A stretch of 64,000 nucleotides of DNA. Source: Nematostella vectensis. Its lineage: Eukaryota; Cnidaria; Anthozoa; Actiniaria; Edwardsiidae. The notes under the pieces are model-generated. The model saw only the letters and a program-made list of their open reading frames with translations. It did no database searches and was not told where the DNA came from. The stretch is from contig NC_064044.1 of NCBI RefSeq assembly GCF_932526225.1, forward strand, positions 1,805,001-1,869,000. Direction: 5' to 3'. This document shows, piece by piece, positions 12,142 to 23,686 of this stretch (its first letter is position 1; each line of letters opens with the position of its first letter). The translations under genes and the position numbers were made by a program.

Positions 12142-15100
12142 GCGGGCACGTGACTACTAACGCAGCGACCCGGGTTCGATTCCCGCTGGTAGCCTATTTT
12201 TTTTTTCTTTATTTTTTTTTTTAAATATCGATACTTAAGTATTCTGTTCTTGGTGTGTCATGACATAAAAAGAAGGTATAGGGTCATTTTTATGTACTCT
12301 CAGCATCTTTGATGTGCTCATGCTTTGTTCAGGATCCTGTACATATTTTATGCACACAAGAACTAACTAGATTCCTTGGATAACTTGATTAAGTAGATTC
12401 TAACATAGAGCATAGCGCTCGATAGATTGATATACCTTTTTTTCCGAGTATACTGTTTTATTTTTCCTAATGTTACTTTTTGGAATTTACATTCGGAAAA
12501 AAAATTATCGATTGTAACCTTTTGGAGGTTACACTCGTAAAACAAATTCCCGAATGTAACCCTGAAGCTTTTCCCGAATGTAACCTCCAGTCCGATGGTG
12601 ACTTTGCTTGGGATAGTTTACGATACTAATAGTATTAAAAGTAATTTTCATTACAATTCCCTTCAGCAATGCCACGTTAGTCTTTCGTTGCGGGCACTTG
12701 ACTACTAACGCAGCGACCCGGGTTCGATTCCCGCTGATAGCCTATTTTTTTTCTTTATTTTTTTTTAAATATCGATACTTAATTATACTGTTCTTGGTGT
12801 GTCATGACATAAAAAGAAGGTATAGGGACATTTTTATGTACTCTCAGCATCTTTGATGTGCTCATGCTTTGTTCAGGATCCTGTACATATTTTATGCAAA
12901 CAAGAACTAACTAGATTCCTTGGATAACTTGATTAAGTAGATTCTAACATAGAGCATAGCGCCCGATAGATTGATATACCTTTATTTCCGAGTATACTGT
13001 TTTATTTTTCATAATGTTACTTTTTGGAATTTACATTCGGAAAAAAATTATCGATTGTAACCTTTTGGAGGTTACACTCGTAAAACAAATTCCCGAATGT
13101 AACCCTGAAGCTTTTCCCGAATGTAACCTCCAGTCCGATGGTGACTTTGCTTGGGATAGTTTACGATACCAATAGTATTAAAAGTAATTTTCATTACAAA
13201 TCCCTTCAGCAATGACACGTTAGTCTTTCGTTGCGGGCACTTGACTACTAACGCAGCGGCCCGGGTTCGATTCCCGCTGATAGCCTATTTTTTTTCTTTA
13301 TTCTTTTTTTTTAAATATCGATACTTAATTATACTGTTCTTGGTGTGTCATGACATAAAAAGAAGGTATAGGGACATTTTTATGTACTCTCAGCATCTTT
13401 GATGTGCTCATGCTTTGTTCAGGATCCTGTACATATTTTATGCACACAAGAACTAACTAGATTCCTTGGATAACTTGATTAAGTAGATTCTAACATAGAG
13501 CATAGCGCTCGATAGATTGATATACCTTTTTTTCTGATTATACTGTTTTATTTTTCCTAATGTTACTTTTTGGAATTTACATTCGGAAAAAAAAAATATC
13601 GATTGTAACCTTTTGGAGGTTACACTCGTAACACAAATTCCCGAATGTAACCCTGAAGCATTTCCCGAATGTAACCTCCAGTCCGATGATGACTTTGCTT
13701 GGGATAGTTTACGATACCAATAGTATTAAAAGTAATTTTCATTACAATTCCCTTCAGCAATGCCACGTTAGTCTTTCGTTGCGGGCACTTCACTACTAAC
13801 GCAGCGACCCGGGTTCGATTCCCGCTGATGGCCTTTTTTCTTTTCTTTTTTTAAATATCGATACTTAATTATACTGTTCTTGGTGTGTCATGACATAAAA
13901 AGAAGGTATAGGGACATTTTTATGTACTCTCAGCATCTTTGATGTGCTCATGCTTTGTTCAGGATCCTGTACATAATTTATGCACACAAGAACTAACTAG
14001 ATTCCTTGGATAACTTGATTAAGTAGATTCTAACATAGAGCATAGCGCTCGATAGATTGATATACCTTTTTTTCTGAGTATACTGTTTTATTTTTCCTAA
14101 TGTTACTTTTTGGAATTTACATTCGGAAAAAAAAATATCGATTGTAACCTTTTGGAGGTTACACTCGTAACACAAATTCCCGAATGTAACCCTGAAGCAT
14201 TTCCCGAATGTAACCTCCAGTCCGATGATGACTTTGCTTGGGATAGTTTACGATACCAATAGTATTAAAAGTAATTTTCATTACAATTCCCTTCAGCAAT
14301 GCCACGTTAGTCTTTCGTTGCGGGCACTTGACTACTAACGCAGCGACCCGGGTTCGATTCCCGCTGATGGCCTATTTTTTTTTTTTTTTAAATATCGATA
14401 CTTAATTATACTGTTCTTGGTGTGTCATGACATAAAAAGAAGGTATAGGGACATTTTTATGTACTCTCAGCATCTTTGATGTGCTCATGCTTTGTTCAGG
14501 ATCCTGTACATATTTTATGCACACAAGAACTAACTAGATTCCTTGGATAACTTGATTAAGTAGATTCAAACATAGAGCATAGCGCTCGATAGATTGATAT
14601 ACATTTTTTCCCGAGTATACTGTTTTATTTTTTCTAATGTTACTTTTTCGGAATTTACATTCGAAAAAAAAATTATCGATTGTAACCTTTTAGAGGTTAC
14701 ACTCGTAAAACAAATTCCCGAATGTAACCCTGAAGCATTTCACGAATGTAACCTCCAATCCGATGGTGACTTTGCTTGGGATAGTTTACGATACCAATAG
14801 TATTAAAAGTAATTTTCATTACAATTCCCTTCAGCAATGCCACGTTAGTCTTTCGTTGCGGGCACTTGACTACTAACGCAGCGACCCGGGTTTGATTACC
14901 GCTGATGGCCTATTTTTTTTTCTTTATTTTTTTTAAAATATTGATACTTAATTATACTGTTCTTGGTGTGTCATGACATAAAAAGAAGTTATAGGGACAT
15001 TTTTATGTACTCTCAGCATCTTTGATGTGCTCATGCTTTGTTCAGGATCCTGTACATATTTTATGCACACAAGAACTAACTAGATTCCTTGGATAACTTG

Positions 15101-18100
15101 ATTAAGTAGATTCTAACATAGAGCATAGCACTCGATAGATTGATATACCTTTTTTTCTGAGTATTCTGTTTTATTTTTCCTAATGTTACTTTTTGGAATT
15201 TACATTCGGAAAAAAAAATTATCGATTGTAACCTTTTGGAGGTTACACTCGTAAAACAAATTCCCGAATGTAACCCTGAAGCTTTTCCCGAATGTAATCT
15301 CCAGTCCGATGGTGACTTTGCTTGGGATAGTTTACGATACTAATAGTATTAAAAGTAATTTTCATTACAATTCCCTTCAGCAATGCCACGTTAGTCTTTC
15401 GTTGCGGGCACTTGACTACTAACGCAGCGACCCGGGTTCGATTCCCGCTGATAGCCTATTTTTTTTTTTTTTATTTTTTTTTTAAATATCGATACTTAAT
15501 TATACTGTTCTTGGTGTGTCATGACATAAAAAGAAGGTATAGGGACATTTTTATGTACTCTCAGCATCTTTGATGTGCTCATGCTTTGTTCAGGATCCTG
15601 TACATATTTTATGCACACAAGAACTAACTAGATTCCTTGGATAACTTGATTAAGTAGATTCTAACATAGAGCATAGCGCTCGATAGATTGATATACCTTT
15701 TTTTTCGAGTATACTGTTTTATTTTTCCTAATGTTACTTTTTGGAATATACTTTGGGAAAAAAAAATTATCGATTGTAACCTTTTGGAGGTTACACTCGT
15801 AAAACAAATTCCCGAATGTAACCCTGAAGCTTTTCCCGAATGTAACCTCCAGTCCGATGGTGACTTTGCTTGGGATAGTTTACGATACCAATAGTATTAA
15901 AAGTAATTTTCATTACAATTCCCTTCAGCAATGCCACGTTAGTCTTTTGATGCGGGCACTTGACTACTAACGCAGCTACCCGGGTTCGATTCCCGCTGAT
16001 AGCCTATTTTTTTTTTCTTTATTTTTTTTTTTAATTTCGATACATAATTATACTGTTCTTGGTGTGTCATTACATAAAAAGAAGGTATAGGGACATTTGT
16101 ATGTACTCTTAGCATCTTTGATGTGCTCATGCTTAATTCAGGATCCTGTACATATTTTATGCACACAAGAACTAACTAGATTCCTTGAATAACTTGATTA
16201 AGTAGATTCTAACATAGAGCATAGCGCTCGATAGATTGATATACCTTTTTTTCCGAGTATACTGTTTTATTTTTCCTAATGTTACTTTTTGGAATTTACA
16301 TTCGGAAAAAAAATTATCGATTGTAACCTTTTGCAGGTTACACTCGTAAAACAAATTCCCGAATGTAACCCTGAAGCTTTTCCCGAATGTAACCTCCAGT
16401 CCGATGGTGACTTTGCTTGGGATAGTTTACGATACCAATAGTATTAAAAGTAATTTTCATTACAATTCCCTTCAGCAATGCCACGTTAGTCTTTCGTTGC
16501 GGGCACTTGACTACTAACGCAGCGGCCCGGGTTCGATTCCCGCTGATAGCCTACTTTTTTTTCTTTATTCTTTTTTTTAAATATCGATACTTAATTATAC
16601 TGTTCTTGGTGTGTCATGACATAAAAAGAAGGTATAGGGACATTTTTATGTGCTCTCAGCATCTTTGATGTGCTCATGCTTTGTTCAGGATACTGTACAT
16701 ATTTTATGCACACAAGAACTAACTAGATTCCTTGGATAACTTGATTAAGTAGATTCTAACATAGAGCATAGCGCTAGCTAGATTGATATACCTTTTTTCC
16801 GAGTATACTGTTTTATTTTTCCTAATGTTACTTTTTGGAATTTACATTCGGAAAAAAAAATATCGATTGTAACCTTTTGGAGGTTACACTCGTAAAACAA
16901 ATTCCCGAATGTAACCCTGAAGCTTTTCCCGAATGTAACCTCCAGTCCGATGGTGACTTTGCTTGGGATAGTTTACGATACCAATAGTATTAAAAGTAAT
17001 TTTCATTACAATTCCCTTCAGCAATGCCACGTTAGTCTTTCGTTGCGGGCACGTGACTACTAACGCAGCGACCCGGGTTCGATTCCCGCTGATAGCCTAT
17101 TTTTTTTCTTTATTTTTTTTAAATATCGATACTTAATTATACTGTTCTTGGTGTGTCATGACATAAAAAGAAGGTATAGGGACATTTTTATGTACTCTCA
17201 GCATCTTTGATGTGCTCATGCTTTGTTCAGGATCCTGTACATATTTTATGCACAAAAGAACTAACTAGATTCCTTGGATAACTTGATTTAGTAGATTCTA
17301 ACATAGAGCATAGCGCTCGATAGATTGATATACCTTTTTTTTCCGAGTATACTGTTTTATTTTTCCTAATGTTACTTTTTGGAATTTACATTCGGAAAAA
17401 CAATTATCGATTGTAACCTTTTGGAGGTTACACTCGTAAAACAAATTCCCGAATGTAACCCTGAAGCTTTTCCCGAATGTAACCTCCAGTCCGATGGTGA
17501 CTTTGCTTGGGATAGTTTACGATACCAATAGTATTAAAAGTAATTTTCATTGCAATGCCCTTCAGCAATCCCACGTTAGTCTTTCGTTGCGGGAACTTGA
17601 CTACTAACGCAGCGACCCGGGTTCGATTCCCGCTGATAGCCTATTTTTTTTCTTTATTTTTTTTTTAAATATCGATACTTAATTATACTGTTCTTGGTGT
17701 GTCATGACATAAAAAGAAGGTATAGGGACATTTTTATGTACTCTCAGCATCTTTGATGTGCTCATGCTTTGTTCAGGATCCTGTACATATTTTATGCACA
17801 CAAGAACTAACTAGATTCCTTGGATAACTTGATTAAGTAGATTCTAACATAGAGCATAGCGCTCGATATATTGATATACCTTTTTTTCCGAGTATACTGT
17901 TTTATTTTTCCTAATGTTACTTATTGGAATTTACATTCGGAAAAAAGAAATATCGATTGTAACCGTTTGGAGGTTACACTCGTAAAACAAATTCCCGAAT
18001 GTAACCCTGAAGCTTTTCCCGAATGTAACCTCCAGCCCGATGGTGACTTTGCATGGGATAGTTTACGATACCAATAGTATTAAAAGTAATTTTCATTACA

Positions 18101-19753
18101 ATTCCCTTCAGCAATGCTACGTTAGTCTTTCGTTGCGGGCACTTGACTACTAACGCAGTTACCCGGGTTCGATTCCCGCTGATAGGCTATTTTTTTTTCT
18201 TAATTCTTTTTTTTTTTAAATATCGATACTTAATTATACTGTTCTTGGTGTGTCATGACATAAAAAGAAGGTATAGGGACATTTTTATGTACTCTCAGCA
18301 TCTTCGATGTGCTCATGCTTTGTTTAGGATCCTGTACATATTTTATGCACACAAGAACTAACTAGATTCCATGAATAACTTGATTAAGTAGATTCTAACA
18401 TAGAGCATAGCGCTCGATAGATTGATATACCTTTTTTTCCGAGTATACTGTTTTATTTTTCCTAATGTTACTTTTTGGAATTTACATTCGGAAAAAAAAT
18501 TATCGATTGTAACCTTTTGGAGGTTACACTCGTAAAACAAATTCCCGAATGTAACCCTGAAGCTTTTCCCGAATGTAACCTCCAGTCCGATGGTGACTTT
18601 GCTTGGGATAGTTTACGATACTAATAGTATTAAAAGTAATTTTCATTACAATTCCCTTCAGCAATGCCACGTTAGTCTTTCGTTGCGGGCACTTGACTAC
18701 TAACGCAGCGACCCGGGTTCGATTCCCGCTGATAGCCTATTTTTTTTCTTTATTTTTTTTTAAATATCGATACTTAATTATACTGTTCTTGGTGTGTCAT
18801 GACATAAAAAGAAGGTATAGGGACATTTTTATGTACTCTCAGCATCTTTGATGTGCTCATGCTTTGTTCAGGATCCTGTACATATTTTATGCACACAAGA
18901 ACTAACTAGATTCCTTGGATAACTTTATTAAGTAGATTCTAACATAGAGCATAGCGCTCGATAGATTGATATACCTTTTTTTCGAGTATACTGTTTTATT
19001 TTTCCTAATGTTACTTTTTGGAATTTACATTCGGAAAAAAAATTATCGATTGTAACCTTTTGGAGGTTACACTCGTAAAACAAATTCCCGAATGTAACCC
19101 TGAAGCCTTTCCCGAATGTAACCTCCAGTCCGATGGTGACTTTGCTTGGGATAGTTTACGATACTAATAGTATTAAAAGTAATTTTCATTACAATTCCCT
19201 TCAGCAATCCCACGTTAGTCTTTCGTTGCGGGCACTTGACTACTAACGCAGCTACCCGGGTTCGATTCCCGTTGGTAGCCTATTTTTTTCTTTATTTTTT
19301 TTTTAAATATCGATACTTAATTATACTGTTCTTGGTGTGTCATGACATAAAAAGAAGGTATAGGGACATTTTTATGTACTCTCAGCATCTTTGATGTGCT
19401 CATGCTTTGTTCAGGATCCTGTAAATATTTTATGCACACAAGAACTAACTACATTCCTTGGATAACTTGATTAAGTAGATTCTAACATAGAGCATAGCGC
19501 TCGATAGATTGAAATACCTTTTTTTCCGAGTATACTGTTTTATTTTTCCTAATGTTACTTTTTGGAATTTACATTCGGAAAAATAATTATCGATTGTAAC
19601 CTTTTTGGAGGTTACACTCGTAAAACAAATTCCCGAATGTAACCCTGAAGCTTTTCCCGAATGTAACCTCCAGTCCGATGGTGACTTTGCTTGGGATAGT
19701 TTACGATACCAATAGTATTAAAAGTAATTTTCATTACAATTCCCTTCAGCAAT
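11037..19753 (+). repeat. Array region D: mixed ordinary units, no strong higher-order period after ~13.3 kb
   Basis: Anchors are at 11,089, 11,635, 12,175, 12,723, 13,266, 13,814, 14,353, 14,891, 15,437, 15,985, 16,532, 17,078, 17,622, 18,168, 18,718 and 19,261. Units are 538-550 bp and carry more private substitutions than elsewhere, for example the mutated T-arm TTTGATTACC at 14,891, the lost BamHI site near 16,688 and GCTAGCTAG near 16,775. No gene or unique sequence is visible. This is the least homogenised part of the window and probably the oldest in terms of time since amplification. Confidence 0.85.
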
Positions 19754-21953
19754 GCCACGTTAGTCTTTCGTTGCGAGCACTTGACTACTAACGCAGCGAC
19801 CCGGGTTCGATTCCCGCTGATAGCCTATTTTTTTTTTCTTTATTCTCTTTTTTTTTTAAATATCGATACTCAATTATACTGTTCTTGGTGTGTCATGACA
19901 TAAAAAGAAGGTATAGGGACATTTTTATGTACTCTCAGCATCTTTGATGTGCTCATGCTTTGTTCAGGATCCTGTACATATTTTATGCACACAAGAACTA
20001 ACTACATTCCTTGGATAACTTGATTAAGTAGATTCTAACATAGAGCATAGCGCTCGATAGATTGAAATACCTTTTTTTCCGAGTATACTGTTTTATTTTT
20101 CCTAATGTTACTTTTTGGAATTTACATTCGGAAAAATAATTATCGATTGTAACCTTTTTGGAGGTTACACTCGTAAAACAAATTCCCGAATGTAACCCTG
20201 AAGCTTTTCCCGAATGTAACCTCCAGTGCGATGGTGACTTTGCTTGGGATAGTTTACGATACCAATAGTATTGAAAGTAATTTTCATTACAATTCCCTTC
20301 AGCAATGCCACGTTAGTCTTTCGTTGCGGGCACTTGACTACTAACGCAGCGACCCGGGTTTTATTCCCGCTGATAGCATATTTTTTTTCTTTATTTTTAT
20401 TTTTTTAAATACCGATACTTAATTATACTTTTCTTGTTGTGTCATAACATAAAAAGAAGGTATAGGGACATTTTTATGAACTCTCAGCATCTCTGATGTG
20501 CTCATGCTTTGTTCAGGATCCTGTACATATTTTATGCACACAAGAACTAACTAGATTCCTTGAATAACTTGATTAAGTAGATTCTAACATAGAGCATAGC
20601 GCTCGATAGATTGATATACCTTTTTTTCCGAGTATACTGTTTTATTTTTCCTAATGTTACTTTTTCGGAATTTACATTCGGAAAAAAAATTATCGATTGT
20701 AACCTTTTGGAGGTTACACTCGTAAAAAAAATTCCCGAATGTAACCCTGAAGCTTTTCCCGAATGTAACCTCCAGTCCGATGGTGACTGCTTGGGATAGT
20801 TTACGATACCAATAGTATTAAAAGTAATTTTCATTACAATTCCCTTCAGCAATGCCACGTTAGTCTTTCGTTGCGGGCACTTGACTACTAACGCAGCGAC
20901 CCGGGTTCGATTCCCGCTTATAGCCTATTTTTTTTCTTTATTCTCTTTTTTTTTTAAATATCGATACTCAATTATACTGTTCTTGGTGTGTCATGACATA
21001 AAAAGAAGGTATAGGGACATTTTTATGTACTCTCAGCATCTTTGATGTGCTCATGCTTTGTTCAGGATCCTGTACATATTTTATGCACACAAGAACTAAC
21101 TACATTCCTTGGATAACTTGATTAAGTAGATTCTAACATAGAGCATAGCGCTCGATAGATTGAAATACCTTTTTTTCCGAGTATACTGTTTTATTTTTCC
21201 TAATGTTACTTTTTGGAATTTACATTCGGAAAAATAATTATCGATTGTAACCTTTTTGGAGGTTACACTCGTAAAACAAATTCCCGTATGTAACCCTGAA
21301 GCTTTTCCCGAATGTAACCTCCAGTCCGATGGTGACTTTGCTTGGGATAGTTTACGATACCAATAGTATTAAAAGTAATTTTCATTACAATTCCCTTCAG
21401 CAATGCCACGTTAGTCTTTCGTTGCGAGCACTTGACTACTAACGCAGCGACCCAGGTTCGATTCCCGCTGATAGCCTATTTTTTTTTCTTTATTATTTTT
21501 TCTTAAATATCGATACTTAATTATACTGTTCTTGGTGTGTCATGACATAAAAAGAAGGTATAGGGACATTTTTATGTACTCTCAGCATCTTTGATGTGCT
21601 CATGCTTTGTTCAGGATCCTGTACATATTTTATGCACACAAAAACTAACTAGATACCTTGGATAACTTGATTAAGTAGATTCTAACATAGAGCATAGCGC
21701 TCAATAGATTGATATACCTTTTTTTCCGAGTATACTGTTTTATTTTTCCTAATGTTACTTTTTGGAATTTACATTCGGAAAAATAATTATCGATTGTAAC
21801 CTTTTTGGAGGTTACACTCGTAAAACAAATTCCCGAATGTAACCCTGAAGCTTTTCCCGAATGTAACCTCCAGTCCGATGGTGACTTTGCTTGGGATAGT
21901 TTAAGATACCAATAGTATTAAAAGTAATTTTTATTACAATTCCCTTCAGCAAT

Positions 21954-22024
21954 GCCACGTTAGTCTTTCGTTGCGAGCACTTGACTACTAACGCAGCGAC
22001 CCGGGTTCGATTCCCGCTGATAGC
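21954..22024 (+). pseudogene. tRNA-derived pseudogene-like segment (one per unit; exemplar)
   Basis: The segment contains GGGTTCGATTCCC, an excellent match to the tRNA T-arm and Pol III B box (consensus GGTTCGANTCC). From the T8-like base at 21,961 (TAGTC) to the T54-like base at 22,006 is 45 nt, one short of the 46 in a minimal tRNA, so the spacing is tRNA-like. The T-stem has four good pairs plus one C-C mismatch. The anticodon-loop-like CTACTAA has T33 and A37 and is followed by CGCAG, but its 5' partner is CTTGA, so only two of five pairs form. The acceptor arms pair at about three of seven positions. The A box is degenerate: T stands where A14 is expected, and the G18-G19 pair is not preserved. 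I infer a decayed tRNA gene or tRNA-derived element that kept its B box. The amino-acid identity cannot be assigned. The same segment recurs before every anchor in the window. Confidence 0.68.
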
Positions 22025-22027
22025 CTA

Positions 22028-22054
22028 TTTTTTTTTTCTTTATTATTTTTTTTT
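22028..22054 (+). terminator. T-rich tract just after the tRNA-like segment (Pol III terminator-like)
   Basis: Ten consecutive T residues begin four bases after the tRNA-like 3' end, followed by CTTTATTA and another T run. Pol III terminates at four or more T residues on the non-template strand, and real tRNA genes carry such a run within about 10 bases of the 3' end. The placement is therefore that of a tRNA gene rather than of a SINE, where a body and A-rich tail would follow the head. The tract is present after every anchor but varies in length and interruptions. In several early units (for example 1,770-1,788 and near 6,646 and 11,657) it is an uninterrupted run of about 19 T. Confidence 0.6.
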
Positions 22055-22087
22055 AAATATCGATACTTAATTATACTGTTCTTGGTG

Positions 22088-22097
22088 TGTCATGACA
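22088..22097. other. Perfect 10-bp palindrome TGTCATGACA (one per unit)
   Basis: The sequence is identical to its own reverse complement. It sits about 82 bp after the TTCGA anchor in nearly every unit. Point changes break it in a few, such as near 20,443, 24,290, 36,364 and 49,487 (TCATAA or TTATAA forms) and near 16,067. It resembles a dyad protein site, but no specific binding factor can be named from the sequence. Confidence 0.6.
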
Positions 22098-22161
22098 TAA
22101 AAAGAAGGTATAGGGACATTTTTATGTACTCTCAGCATCTTTGATGTGCTCATGCTTTGTT

Positions 22162-22171
22162 CAGGATCCTG
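22162..22171. other. Perfect 10-bp palindrome CAGGATCCTG with a BamHI site (one per unit)
   Basis: GGATCC occurs once per unit at a constant place, so BamHI digestion should give a strong monomer band near 547 bp with weaker bands near 660-680 bp. I noticed only two units where it is destroyed: near 16,688 (GGATAC) and near 43,002 (AGATCC). These would give dimer-length fragments. Confidence 0.85.
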
Positions 22172-22345
22172 TACATATTTTATGCACACAAGAACTAACT
22201 AGATACCTTGGATAACTTGATTAAGTAGATTCTAACATAGAGCATAGCGCTCGATAGATTGATATACCTTTTTTTCCGAGTATACTGTTTTATTTTTCCT
22301 AATGTTACTTTTTCGGAATTTACATTCGGAAAAAAAATTATCGAT

Positions 22346-22366
22346 TGTAACCTTTTGGAGGTTACA
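22346..22366. other. Short hairpin, 8-bp stem and 5-nt loop
   Basis: TGTAACCT and AGGTTACA are exact complements separated by five bases, with a possible further G-T pair at the loop. The hairpin lies between a forward and a reverse GTAAC motif of the block. It is intact in most units. Substitutions weaken it in the long units (GGAGATTACAC near 2,635 and its copies) and in units with AAGCTTTTGTGGG (near 26,747, 27,300, 56,441, 59,181 and 61,372). Confidence 0.7.
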
Positions 22367-22421
22367 CTCGTAAAACAAATTCCCGAATGTAACCCTGAAG
22401 CTTTTCCCGAATGTAACCTCC
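22357..22421. other. Larger inverted repeat, 14-bp arms with one mismatch
   Basis: GGAGGTTACACTCG at 22,357-22,370 is the inverse of CGAATGTAACCTCC at 22,408-22,421 except for one position. A 37-bp loop separates the arms. It is an alternative fold to the small hairpin, since the two share the GGTTAC arm. Such cruciform-capable sequence is a plausible source of replication slippage, which fits the internal duplications seen in this same block elsewhere. Confidence 0.7.
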
Positions 22422-23686
22422 AGTCCGATGGTGACTTTGCTTGGGATAGTTTACGATACCAATAGTATTAAAAGTAATTTTCATTACAATTCCCTTCAGC
22501 AATGCCACGTTAGTCTTTCGTTGCGGGCACTTGACTACTAACGCAGCTACCCGGGTTCGATTCCCGCTGATAGCCTATTTTTTTTTCCTTTTTCTTTTTT
22601 TTTTTAAATATCGATACTTAATTATACTGTTCTTGGTGTGTCATGACATAAAAAGAAGGTATAGGGACATTTTTTGTACTCTTAGCATCTTTGATGTGCT
22701 CATGCTTTGTTCAGGATCCTGTACATATTTTATGCACACAAGAACTAACTACATTCCTTGGATAACTTGATTAAGTAGATTCTAACATAGAGCATAGCGC
22801 TCGATAGATTGAAATACCTTTTTTTCCGAGTATACTGTTTTATTTTTCCTAATGTTACTTTTTGGAATTTACATTCGGAAAAATAATTATCGATTGTAAC
22901 CTTTTTGGAGGTTACACTCGTAAAACAAATTCCCGAATGTAACCCTGAAGCTTTTCCCGAATGTAACCTCCAGTCCGATGGTGACTTTGCTTGGGATAGT
23001 TTACGATACCAATAGTATTAAAAGTAATTTTCATTACAATTCTCTTCAGCAATGCCACGTTAGTCTTTCGTTGCGAGCACTTGACTACTAACGCAGCGAC
23101 CCGGGTTCGATTCCCGCTGATAGCCTATTTTTTTTTTCTTTATTATTTTTTTTTAAATATCGATACTTAATTATACTGTTCTTGGTGTGTCATGACATAA
23201 AAAGAAGGTATAGGGACATTTTTATGTACTCTCAGCATCTTTGATGTGCTCATGCTTTGTTCAGGATCCTGTACATATTTTATGCACACAAGAACTAACT
23301 AGATTCCTTGGATAACTTGATTAAGTAGATTCTAACATAGAGCATAGCGCTCGATAGATTGATATACCTTTTTTTCCGAGTATACTGTTTTATTTTTCCT
23401 AATGTTACTTTTTCGGAATTTAAATTCGGAAAAAAAATTATCGATTGTAACCTTTTGGAGGTTACACTCGTAAAACAAATTCCCGAATGTAACCCTGAAG
23501 CTTTTCCCGAATGTAACCTCCAGTCCGATGGTGACTGCTTGGGATAGTTTACGATACCAATAGTATTAAAAGTAATTTTCATTACAATTTCCTTCAGCAA
23601 TGCCACGTTAGTCTTTCGTTGCGGGCACTTGACTACTAACGCAGCGACCCGGGTTCGATTCCCGCTTATAGCCTATTTTTTTTCTT

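Larger units (their letters stand above)
22309..22421. repeat. GTAAC-motif block: degenerate ~24-bp repeats in alternating orientation
   Basis: About six copies of a GAATGTAACC-like motif lie within roughly 115 bp, at 15-26 bp spacing. Forward copies are CGATTGTAACC, CCCGAATGTAACCC and CCCGAATGTAACCTCC. Reverse-complement copies are GGTTACACTCG, TTTACATTCGG and a weaker GTTAC. The near eight-codon spacing explains why short frames here stay open and encode phrases such as PECN and NVT repeatedly. The block occurs in every unit and is the part that has been duplicated inside the long units. I infer that it arose from an older minisatellite before the 547-bp unit was amplified. Confidence 0.75.
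21954..22503 (+). repeat. Exemplar satellite unit (550 bp) used to define the layout
   Basis: This unit shows the common plan without major damage. The tRNA-like segment is at 21,954-22,024 and the T-rich tract at 22,028-22,054. Next come an ATCGAT site, the palindrome TGTCATGACA at 22,088-22,097, the palindrome CAGGATCCTG at 22,162-22,171 and the palindrome AGTATACT at 22,279-22,286. The GTAAC-rich block lies at about 22,309-22,421. A constant spacer with the phrase GATACCAATAGTATTAAAAG then leads to the next tRNA-like start at 22,504. The unit start is a convention: 52 bases before the TTCGA anchor, where a tRNA of this spacing would begin. Any unit in the window can be located from its anchor, listed in the regional entries, by subtracting 52. 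Confidence 0.9.
19841..22770 (+). repeat. 3,846-bp higher-order repeat, copy 1 (partner 23,687-26,616)
   Basis: About 2.93 kb matches its partner almost base for base. I noticed two single-base differences: CGTAAAAAAAATT near 20,728 against CGTAAAACAAATT near 24,574, and CC against CT in the T tract near 22,588 and 26,434. The left limit is a T-tract length change and the right limit is TTGATTAAG against TTGATAAAG. Confidence 0.9.

Noticed and set aside
21954-22024. A functional tRNA gene
   Set aside because: Only the T-arm pairs properly. The acceptor, D and anticodon stems are largely unpaired and the A box is degenerate, so it is at most a pseudogene.
22013-22024. Hammerhead ribozyme core (CTGATGA), known from some tRNA-promoter satellites of flatworms
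   Set aside because: The sequences here are CTGATAG, CTGATGG, CTGAAGC or CTGATGC. The required GA after CTGAT/N is missing, and no matching GAAA and cleavage triplet were found in the right arrangement.
22259-22465. A plus-strand open frame of 68 codons seen in many units with the TTTTTCGG variant
   Set aside because: It exists only in units with a one-base C insertion and shares the same block as the minus-strand frame. Its internal PECN-like repetition reflects the ~24-bp DNA periodicity. It has no promoter, ribosome context or selection signal.
21954-22503. CENP-B box (TTCG, four bases, A, two bases, CGGG)
   Set aside because: TTCG and CGGG occur close together (TTCGTTGCGGG), but the spacing is three bases instead of seven and the central A is absent. 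The reverse orientation also fails.
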